IMG/VR virus record: IMGVR_UViG_3300025407_000131
Location: 1 to 23,599 of that record
From: a virus
Direction: 5' to 3' (one strand)
Length of the DNA stretch: 23,599 bases
Part shown: positions 13,307 through 19,174 of the stretch, piece after piece
How positions within the stretch are numbered: position 1 is the first letter of the stretch
How the letters are laid out: each line of letters opens with the position of its first letter
Made by a program: the position numbers and the translations under genes
Notes under the pieces: model-generated
The model's database searches: none
What the model saw: the letters and a program-made list of their open reading frames with translations, nothing else
What the model was told of the DNA's origin: nothing

Positions 13307-14503
13307 ATGTCAAACGTACTTTTAGAAAGCCGTTGGGGAGAAACTAAGGACGCCCTGCTAGAAGGCTTAAAGGGCACACGTAAGTCAACAATGAACGTGT
13401 TGCTTGAAAATACCAAGAAGCAGCTTCTTGCTGAATCTTCAGCTGGTACTACTACTGCTGGTAACATTGCTACACTCAATCGCGTTATCCTTCCGGTAAT
13501 TCGTCGTGTTATGCCAACTGTTATTGCAAACGAACTCGTCGGCGTTCAGCCAATGACTGGCCCAGTTGGTCAGATTCACACTCTACGTGTTCGCTATGCT
13601 AACTCATTGACTGACAACTCAGCAGCACAGACTTCGGTCAACGCTGGTGAAGAAGCTCTATCACCATTCAAGATCGCACAGGCATACTCACGTACTGCCC
13701 TTGCAGATACTTCAACTAACTACTACACTGGTGCAGATACTGCTGCTCTAGAAGGTAACGGTGGTAAGCAGATTTCTGTTCAGATCCTTCGTCAGGCTGT
13801 TGAAGCCAAGTCACGTAAGCTACAAGCTCGCTGGACTTTCGAAGCTGCTCAGGACGCTCAGTCACAGCATGGTATTGACGTTGAAGCAGAAATCATGGCT
13901 GCTCTAGCACAAGAAATTACTGCTGAAATTGATCAGGAAATCTTGCTTTCACTAGCAACTCTTGCATCAACTGAATACACTTACAACCAGGCAACTGTAT
14001 CAGGTACTGCTACTTACGTTGGTGACGAACACGCTGCTCTTGCTGTTCTTATCAACCGCGTTGCAAACTTGATTGCACAGCGCACTCGTCGTGGTGCAGG
14101 TAACTGGGCTGTTGTTTCACCAGCTTCACTTACTGTTCTTCAGTCAGCAACTACTTCAGCATTCGCACGTACCACTGAAGGCACTTTTGAAGCTCCAACT
14201 AACACTAAGTTCGTTGGTACTTTGAACGGTGCAATGCGCGTATTCGTAAACAGCTACGCTCCAGACACTCAGCCAGTTCTAGTTGGCTATAAGGGTTCAT
14301 CTGAAACTGACGCTGCTGCGTTCTATTGCCCATACATTCCGTTGATGTCTTCAGGCGTTGTCCTTGATCCGACTACTTTCGAGCCAGTCGTATCATTCAT
14401 GACTCGTTATGGTTACATCGAACTAACTAACACCGCATCCTCATTCGGGAATGCCGCCGATTACGTTGGCGAAATTGCGGTCCAAAATTTGACGTTTCAG
14501 TGA
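13307..14503 (+). CDS. 23: gp23 major capsid protein precursor
   Basis: A 398-aa T4-like major capsid protein. The N-terminal ~43 residues form the removable delta domain. The sequence LLAE-SS with the cut after E43 matches the gp21 rule (Leu/Ile-x-Glu), predicting a mature protein of about 355 residues (inference). Then come the conserved VILPVIRRVMPTVIANELVG, QPMTGPVGQIHTLRVRY and a typical C-terminus. It is clearly shorter than T4 gp23 (521 aa) and than most cyanophage versions, suggesting a reduced or missing insertion domain. TTAGGAGAA precedes the ATG. A strong terminator follows. Confidence 0.97.
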   Translation: MSNVLLESRWGETKDALLEGLKGTRKSTMNVLLENTKKQLLAESSAGTTTAGNIATLNRVILPVIRRVMPTVIANELVGVQPMTGPVGQIHTLRVRYANSLTDNSAAQTSVNAGEEALSPFKIAQAYSRTALADTSTNYYTGADTAALEGNGGKQISVQILRQAVEAKSRKLQARWTFEAAQDAQSQHGIDVEAEIMAALAQEITAEIDQEILLSLATLASTEYTYNQATVSGTATYVGDEHAALAVLINRVANLIAQRTRRGAGNWAVVSPASLTVLQSATTSAFARTTEGTFEAPTNTKFVGTLNGAMRVFVNSYAPDTQPVLVGYKGSSETDAAAFYCPYIPLMSSGVVLDPTTFEPVVSFMTRYGYIELTNTASSFGNAADYVGEIAVQNLTFQ

Positions 14504-14544
14504 AATATCAAATACTTACGCAATCAACGCAGTAAGAAAAATGG

Positions 14545-14568
14545 AAAAGGGGCTTTCGGGCCCCTTTT
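14545..14568 (+). terminator. Intrinsic terminator after gp23
   Basis: AAAAGGGGC (14545-14553) pairs with GCCCCTTTT (14560-14568) around a 6-nt loop, giving a G+C-rich stem followed by TTTTCT. It closes the head operon 42 nt after the gp23 stop. The A run on the 5' side makes it partly bidirectional. Confidence 0.9.
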
Positions 14569-14590
14569 CTATTGCGAAAATCCCCAAACT

Positions 14591-14637
14591 ATAGTATTAT
14601 TTATTGAAAAGAGAGGTCTTGGAATAAATAATACTAT
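14591..14637. repeat. Perfect 15-bp inverted repeat spanning late promoter and start of HNH gene
   Basis: ATAGTATTATTTATT (14591-14605) is the exact reverse complement of AATAAATAATACTAT (14623-14637), with a 17-nt spacer. The right arm contains the AATAAATA box and the first two bases of the ATG of the HNH gene; the left arm contains an AATAAATA box on the minus strand. RNA reading through from upstream would bury the start codon in a hairpin, while RNA starting at the internal late box would not. Confidence 0.85.
14623..14630 (+). promoter_or_regulatory. Late promoter box of the HNH gene (AATAAATA)
   Basis: AATAAATA ends 5 nt before the ATG at 14636, within the right arm of the inverted repeat. 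Expected RNA start is at or beside the ATG. The only purine-rich SD-like sequence (GAGAGG) is about 20 nt upstream, too far to serve. Confidence 0.55.
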
Positions 14638-15391
14638 GTTCAAAGAAAACAAATATACTAGGTTATACAACAGTCTCATTGAGAGAGCAACTACTCGCAA
14701 TTGGAATAAAGCCTCTGGCCGTGAAAGGCATCACATTGTTCCTCAGTCATTGGGAGGTAGCAATGATAAATCCAATCTAACTTATCTTTCAGCCCGAGAA
14801 CATTTTATTTGCCATTGGCTCCTAGTTAAGATGACAGAAGGTGAAGCACGAGGAAAAATGCTGTACGCTCTTATGGGAATGAGAGCAATAGGAGACACAC
14901 ACCAAAGATACTCATCATCTATTACGGCTAGAGTATATGAGCGTTATAGGATTGAACACGCTAATAATCATTCCGAAAGAATGAAGGGTAAACCTGCATG
15001 GAATAAAGGACGAAAGTTAGAAGGTGAAGAGCTAGAACAGCACCGAGAACGAACCCGCAACCGAACGATAGATCCTGTTAGACAAGCCGAAGGCCAATCA
15101 AAACGAATAGCAAAAGTAACTGGTACAAAACAAAGTGAGGAAACCAAACTTAAAAAAAGTTTAGCATTGAAGGGTCGTCCCAAAGGCCCAATGAGTGAAG
15201 AACAAAAGTTAAAACGTTCTATGACTATGACAGGGCAGAAGAAGAAACCCGGTCACGCTGACAATGTAAGAAACGCTGTCCTAGGTAATGTATCCATCAA
15301 CAAAGATGGTATTGAGAAGAAAGTCAAACGTGATACACTTGATCAATGGTTGAGTGAAGGATGGGCATTAGGTGGAAGGAAAAGAAAATGA
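14636..15391 (+). CDS. HNH homing endonuclease with NUMOD3-like repeats
   Basis: A 251-aa protein with an intact HNH core: RHHIVP with H32-H33, Asn47 in SNL, and H56/H60 in REHFICH. DNA-binding NUMOD3-like motifs follow (MKGKPAWNKGRKL, KQSEETKLKKSLALKGR, MSEEQKLKRSMTMTG), all Lys/Arg-rich. The C-terminal 45 residues (KKVKRDTLDQWLSEGWALGG) resemble a short module often ending such phage enzymes. It is a free-standing homing gene inserted after the gp23 terminator. Its TGA overlaps the next ATG (ATGA), so it may drive translation of the following genes. Confidence 0.9.
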   Translation: MFKENKYTRLYNSLIERATTRNWNKASGRERHHIVPQSLGGSNDKSNLTYLSAREHFICHWLLVKMTEGEARGKMLYALMGMRAIGDTHQRYSSSITARVYERYRIEHANNHSERMKGKPAWNKGRKLEGEELEQHRERTRNRTIDPVRQAEGQSKRIAKVTGTKQSEETKLKKSLALKGRPKGPMSEEQKLKRSMTMTGQKKKPGHADNVRNAVLGNVSINKDGIEKKVKRDTLDQWLSEGWALGGRKRK

Positions 15392-15573
15392 ATAGTAGAC
15401 AATATGAAAAGATGATGACTGAGATTTATAAGGCAACTCTCACGAATGCAGGAATCAACGAAGGTGAATATACTAGTGTGTGCTTAAGTGCAGATAGAAC
15501 AGAATATGAAGTAACACTTATTGACGGTAGTATAGTTGTTGTTCCTAGCGGATTTGAGTATACGGAGGATTAA
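15388..15573 (+). CDS. Small hypothetical protein, 61 aa
   Basis: The start at 15388 forms an ATGA overlap with the HNH gene and has GGAAGGAAAAG just ahead; the earlier in-frame ATG (15361) lies inside the HNH gene and is less likely. The protein (MNSRQYEKMMTEIYKATLTN...) has an N-terminal amphipathic helix and then beta-rich sequence (YTSVCLSADRTEYEVTLIDG). No family recognised. Its TAA overlaps the next ATG by one base. Confidence 0.72.
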   Translation: MNSRQYEKMMTEIYKATLTNAGINEGEYTSVCLSADRTEYEVTLIDGSIVVVPSGFEYTED

Positions 15574-16091
15574 TGGTTAAAGAGACCTCACATGAAAAAC
15601 TAATACGATATCTCAAACGAGATTCGTTAGCCGTAGTAAGGGATCATTACTTCAATACGAGATGGACATCGTACAAAGAGCTAATGTCATATTTCAAGTC
15701 AGCTGGATGGACCAGAGGAGAGTTAGTTAAAGCAGACCGCCCTCGTGGACGTGGTGAAGAGCGATGGGAGAAGCAAAGTTTATACTGGTATCTAGTGGGC
15801 CGCCCGGACTATTATGACCCTATTCCCGACGACGAGATAGAAGCATTTGAAAAGGCTATATGCAACAACTTACCAACAATTGTGACTACATATCATGGTC
15901 CATATGAATCGGAAATTATATATAATCCTACGTTCAAGCGTCTATTGCGCTGTGTTCGGGAATCAATATATGTAAATAAGGACCCTGACCACTGCGGTAT
16001 AGGTAGGCTTCCTCATGTTGAAATATTTGACGATGGTGGAGTAAACCAAGATATCAGATATCAAGTCATAACTTTTTCAATGGATAGCTAA
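15573..16091 (+). CDS. Hypothetical protein, 172 aa
   Basis: GGAGG stands 5 nt ahead of the ATG, which overlaps the previous stop (TAATG). Residues 1-60 are helical and basic, a middle segment is Arg/Gly-rich (ADRPRGRGEERWEKQSLYWY), and 95-172 look beta-rich. No catalytic motif is recognised. The basic middle would allow nucleic-acid or acidic-partner binding but that is a guess. Confidence 0.75.
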   Translation: MVKETSHEKLIRYLKRDSLAVVRDHYFNTRWTSYKELMSYFKSAGWTRGELVKADRPRGRGEERWEKQSLYWYLVGRPDYYDPIPDDEIEAFEKAICNNLPTIVTTYHGPYESEIIYNPTFKRLLRCVRESIYVNKDPDHCGIGRLPHVEIFDDGGVNQDIRYQVITFSMDS

Positions 16092-16093
16092 AA

Positions 16094-16228
16094 ATGAACA
16101 AAAAACTACCATTGTGGAAAAATAGAGTTATTAATGAAACAGCTACTACACAAGAACTAACAGATAGGATAAGGCAACACCAGGCTAACTGTTTAGAAAT
16201 AATGAAAAATCAAGAGTTTCAATTATGA
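16094..16228 (+). CDS. Possible 44-aa protein translationally coupled to the GNAT-like gene
   Basis: A short frame (MNKKLPLWKNRVINETATTQ...) starts 2 nt after the previous stop and its TGA overlaps the ATG of the next gene (ATGA). It fills the otherwise empty gap of 133 bases and is Lys/Gln/Glu-rich. No SD sequence is seen, so translation would rely on coupling. Homology is unknown. Confidence 0.5.
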   Translation: MNKKLPLWKNRVINETATTQELTDRIRQHQANCLEIMKNQEFQL

Positions 16229-16779
16229 AGATCAGTGAAATGACAATGAGAGGACCAGACCTCTCAAAACAAGCAGAACTATTTGCAAATAAGAATAAAC
16301 ACACCTGGTATAAAAATGGTAAACATGTAGCAGATATAGAAGACTATAAAGTTATCCAACTTGGTAACTATTATTCATTGTGGGATGATACAGCTTTTGT
16401 GGCATGTTGCTCATTAACAAACGATAACATTGTAGATAACGTTTATGTTAGTCCGGACTATAGAGGCAAGAAGATTTTGTCAATGTTATTGTGGTTTTTT
16501 AAGACTAGACTAAATCGTTCTCCCTTAGTATTAGGAAAGGTTCATTCTAAAGATATGCAGGAAGTTGTAAAGGGTCTATCACGATTCAACAAGCACTGGT
16601 ATAACGTGAACACTGGAGAGAAGGAGCCATTTGCATTAGATACGCTGGATAATTACTATAGTCACATAGAGGTTACCCCATGGCGCCTCGTATTGGAAAA
16701 TGCCGGAAACTTCTCGGAGTGGCCATTGTACAATGGTGGCGGATTTGTTATGGAAGCGTATGAACCGTACCTAGACTAA
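16225..16779 (+). CDS. GNAT-like acetyltransferase domain protein
   Basis: In this 184-aa protein the stretch VDNVYVSPDYRGKKILSMLL (residues 70-89) matches GNAT motif A, where beta4 is followed by R-x-x-G/K-x loops that hold acetyl-CoA pyrophosphate. The preceding beta-rich part (YYSLWDDTAFVACCSL) fits strands 2-3. The Q/R-x-x-G-x-G/A loop is imperfect (YRGKKI). Substrate is unknown. The C-terminal ~80 residues are not typical of short GNATs. It overlaps the upstream small frame by ATGA, and a late box for the next gene overlaps its stop. Confidence 0.55.
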   Translation: MKISEMTMRGPDLSKQAELFANKNKHTWYKNGKHVADIEDYKVIQLGNYYSLWDDTAFVACCSLTNDNIVDNVYVSPDYRGKKILSMLLWFFKTRLNRSPLVLGKVHSKDMQEVVKGLSRFNKHWYNVNTGEKEPFALDTLDNYYSHIEVTPWRLVLENAGNFSEWPLYNGGGFVMEAYEPYLD

Positions 16780-16782
16780 ATA
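16775..16782 (+). promoter_or_regulatory. Late promoter box (ACTAAATA) 5 nt before an ATG
   Basis: ACTAAATA overlaps the stop codon of the GNAT-like gene and ends 5 nt before the ATG at 16788. There is no SD sequence between. It belongs to the same spacing class as the boxes at 10313 and 14623. Confidence 0.5.
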
Positions 16783-16787
16783 CTACT

Positions 16788-17192
16788 ATGGATATGCGTA
16801 CTCTCATTGAAGCAGCAAGTACAATCACCGCTTACCACGGTGGCGACCACCCTGAACCACATAATGGCATGTATTTCTCATCGGACCCTGGCTTCGCAGA
16901 AGATTACGGAGAAGTGTACCAATACAGTATTCATTTAGGTAAGATGTTTGACTCTCTTGATCCTAAGCTAATAGAACCTATGCTTCCAATGTATGATCCA
17001 TATCACGAAACTGATATTGAAACTATAGAAGATTACTTAGACAGTTCAAGTGATACTTGGGAAATCCTTGAACAGCACTTGCGATATGTTAAAGGTATGG
17101 GATACGATTCACTGAGAATTTTCGAAGGTGGTGTTGAAAACTACTATATCTTTGATAAGAATAACATACGAATGATAGGAAAATTATCCTAA
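16788..17192 (+). CDS. Possible ADP-ribosyltransferase-fold protein (ART-PolyVal-like)
   Basis: The 134-aa protein has YHGG (residues 16-19), then GMYFSSDPGFAEDYG (27-41) followed by a YQYSIHLGKMFDSLDP strand/turn, and near the end GYDSLRIFEGGVENYYIFD and NNIRMI. This order (Y-H-G, S-x-x-P-x-x-A-x-x-Y-G, V-Y-x-L-N/D-P, Y-D-S/G, Y-x-x-F-D-x-x-x-I) is that of small ART-like domains carried by phage polyvalent proteins. T4 makes other ADP-ribosyltransferases (Alt, ModA, ModB) that modify host RNA polymerase; this one is not clearly of those families. Catalytic residues are uncertain and the target unknown. It ends 4 nt inside the convergent HNH-like gene. Confidence 0.5.
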   Translation: MDMRTLIEAASTITAYHGGDHPEPHNGMYFSSDPGFAEDYGEVYQYSIHLGKMFDSLDPKLIEPMLPMYDPYHETDIETIEDYLDSSSDTWEILEQHLRYVKGMGYDSLRIFEGGVENYYIFDKNNIRMIGKLS

Positions 17193-17557
17193 GCGATTCT
17201 AGTATCACCATCTACAGTGGCGTTAAGAATTGACTTCTTGCCAGTACGAACTTTCTTATTATGTAACCTAGCACAGTTGGCACAGAGTGTCAATAGATTA
17301 TTTTTAGATTTGTTCTTTTTGTTCCCATCTTTATAAACTAGATCAAGCTGTACACGATCTTCTGGAACGAATCCACATTCCTCACAATCAATGCCTTTAT
17401 GTTGTAGATGTTTAAATCTACCTGAATACATTGACTTAGCACAGTCTTCGCAGTAGCGATGCCATTTCTGAAAACCATGCTTACTCTTGCCATTTGGCTT
17501 TGCGAGCGCAAACTTACAGTGCGAGCATATGGGTCTTGGGGGTTGATTTAAAAGCAT
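17189..17557 (-). CDS. HNH-like zinc protein with substituted catalytic histidines
   Basis: Minus-strand gene of 122 aa. Four Cys pairs are visible: CSHC (11-14), CEDC (36-39), CEEC (58-61) and CANC (92-95). The C-terminal half reads like a His-Me-finger nuclease of the type QLDVDHIDG...NL-TLCANCHRL. Here the first catalytic His is Tyr75 (LDLVYKDG) and the His after the last Cys is Ala96 (CANCARL). Family fold is thus recognised but nuclease activity is doubtful. The ATG at 17557 is chosen; a TTG-started version 15 codons longer would overlap the TATAAATA box. It is convergent with the ART-like gene and divergent from the tail genes. Confidence 0.72.
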   Translation of the reverse strand: MLLNQPPRPICSHCKFALAKPNGKSKHGFQKWHRYCEDCAKSMYSGRFKHLQHKGIDCEECGFVPEDRVQLDLVYKDGNKKNKSKNNLLTLCANCARLHNKKVRTGKKSILNATVDGDTRIA

Positions 17558-17561
17558 ATTG

Positions 17562-17569
17562 TATTTATA
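17562..17569 (-). promoter_or_regulatory. Perfect T4 late promoter box TATAAATA (minus strand)
   Basis: The minus-strand sequence TATAAATA matches the T4 late consensus exactly and is followed after only 4 nt by the ATG at 17557. No ribosome-binding site intervenes, so a leaderless message is implied if this promoter is used. Confidence 0.65.
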
Positions 17570-17615
17570 AAGCGAACCTAAAAACTTTTTTCCACTGCCC
17601 AAAATGTAATATTTT

Positions 17616-17623
17616 GATAAATA
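17616..17623 (+). promoter_or_regulatory. Late promoter box of first tail-fibre gene (GATAAATA)
   Basis: GATAAATA lies 27 nt before the ATG at 17651; CAGGAA at 17638-17643 serves as ribosome-binding site. It forms a divergent pair with the minus-strand box at 17562-17569. Confidence 0.55.
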
Positions 17624-17650
17624 TTAGATTAGAACAGCAGGAACAACTGG

Positions 17651-19141
17651 ATGTCAGTAGAATATTTTAACTCATATGGTGGTTACTCAGCAGGCATTCC
17701 GCCTGTACCTGTCATTGATGGCAATGGCAATGTAGTATCAAACTTCAACAATCTGTCTGGTAATGTATCTGCTAATAAGGTATATGCTAACGCATTCTTT
17801 TATGCAAATGGCCAACCCTTCCAAGCTAATCCAGGTGGTAGCAACACTCAGCTACAGTTTAACAACAATGGCGCATTAGCAGGAATTCCCAACGTAACAT
17901 TTAATGGTAGCAATCTATCATTAGGTAATGTTAGTAATGTTAAGATTGGCGGCGGTGTCAATGGCTATGTATTGCAAACTGACGGCGCTGGCAATTTAAG
18001 TTGGGCAGCAAGTGGTGGTGGCGGAGGCAATGGCTCCCCTGGTGGTTCTAACTCACAGATTCAATATAATAGTTCAGGTACATTTGCAGGATCAGGTGGC
18101 TTCACATACAATGATGTATCAAATACTGTTAGCTTAGTAAACTTAACTGCTAATGGAAATGTTAATCTAGGTTCAGTTTCTAATCTCACTATCACAGGTG
18201 GTACTTCTGGCTACTTCTTAAGAACAGATGGTCTAGGCAATCTAAGTTGGGCAGTAGGCGGAGGAGGAGGTAATGGCACTCCTGGTGGATCAAACACTTA
18301 TGTACAGTTCAATGATGACGAAACCTTTGGTGGTGTGTCAACATTCACTTTTGACAAAGACACTGGCATTCTGTCTATCCCAATTCTATCAGCAACTACT
18401 AATATCATTGCTGGTGGATTACAGACAACTGGTAATATCACATCAGGTAATCTCAAAGTCACCGGTCTTGCTAACCTAGTAGGAAACGTAAGAGCAAGTG
18501 GTAATGTCAACTTTACTGGCGCAGCTAACGTAACACTTGGATCAGTAAGCAATCTTCATATCTCAGGTGGTTCAGATGGCTATGTATTACAGACTGATGG
18601 ATTAGGTAATCTATCATGGTCTGCAAGTGGTGGCGGAGGTAATGGTTCTCCGGGCGGCTCAAACACTCAAGTACAGTTCAATGATAATGGAAACTTTGGT
18701 GGCAGTCCATTCTTCACTTATAACAACTATACACATGAAGTTCAAGTAGGTGGTAATCTCATTGCTAACTCATTCCAAATGGGTTCAGGTGTATATGAAT
18801 GGTCTACTTCACAAGTCTACTTTGCGACTACAGCAAGTACAGCACTGCAATCATTGTATAGTGTACCGGTAGCTAATATTTCGGGTGCAGAGTTTCAAAT
18901 AATTGCAACTAATGCTACAGTAGGTAAAAGACAATCCACTAAGATTTCATCAGTAGTATATCAAGGCAATGTTCAGTTCACTGAATATGCAGGATTATAC
19001 ATCAATGGCGGTGTAGGGACTTTCCAAGTTGACTATGACGCAGGAGATATTATTACGCCCCCTTCACTACAACTTAAGGTAACTCCTGACGTAAGTAGTC
19101 AAACAGTTTACAAGATGCTCATAACCCTATTTGCTGGGTAA
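17651..19141 (+). CDS. Repetitive tail-fibre/adhesin-type structural protein A
   Basis: A 496-aa Gly/Asn/Ser/Thr-rich beta-structural protein. The N-terminus (FNSYGGYSAG...VIDGNGNV) is shared with the two following genes and probably anchors to the virion. The body has four PGGSNTQ(L/V)QFN-type units starting near residues 61, 130, 211 and 334, separated by GGG linkers. It also has three copies of GYVLQTDGxGNLSW. The last ~110 residues (from QVYFATTAS) form a non-repetitive domain that resembles the end of the next gene's product. No enzyme motif, signal peptide or membrane segment. Role as fibre or whisker is inferred from composition and position. Confidence 0.75.
   Translation: MSVEYFNSYGGYSAGIPPVPVIDGNGNVVSNFNNLSGNVSANKVYANAFFYANGQPFQANPGGSNTQLQFNNNGALAGIPNVTFNGSNLSLGNVSNVKIGGGVNGYVLQTDGAGNLSWAASGGGGGNGSPGGSNSQIQYNSSGTFAGSGGFTYNDVSNTVSLVNLTANGNVNLGSVSNLTITGGTSGYFLRTDGLGNLSWAVGGGGGNGTPGGSNTYVQFNDDETFGGVSTFTFDKDTGILSIPILSATTNIIAGGLQTTGNITSGNLKVTGLANLVGNVRASGNVNFTGAANVTLGSVSNLHISGGSDGYVLQTDGLGNLSWSASGGGGNGSPGGSNTQVQFNDNGNFGGSPFFTYNNYTHEVQVGGNLIANSFQMGSGVYEWSTSQVYFATTASTALQSLYSVPVANISGAEFQIIATNATVGKRQSTKISSVVYQGNVQFTEYAGLYINGGVGTFQVDYDAGDIITPPSLQLKVTPDVSSQTVYKMLITLFAG
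17831..18700 (+). repeat. Four imperfect repeat units in tail protein A
   Basis: Units begin at 17831, 18038, 18281 and 18650, each coding PGG(S)NxxxQ(F/Y)N followed by a variable strand segment, and the first three lead into a GYxLQ/RTDGxGNLSW block and a Gly linker. DNA copies differ mostly at third positions. Confidence 0.8.
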
Positions 19142-19142
19142 T

Positions 19143-19150
19143 GATAAATA
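19143..19150 (+). promoter_or_regulatory. Late promoter box of second tail-fibre gene (GATAAATA)
   Basis: GATAAATA begins 2 nt after the stop of tail protein A; GGGAAGAA follows as ribosome-binding site for the ATG at 19175. Confidence 0.55.
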
Positions 19151-19174
19151 TAGATATAAAACGGGAAGAATACA

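Noticed and set aside
15361-15387. Upstream ATG for the 61-aa gene
   Set aside because: It lies inside the HNH gene; the ATGA overlap with a strong SD sequence at 15388 is the better start.
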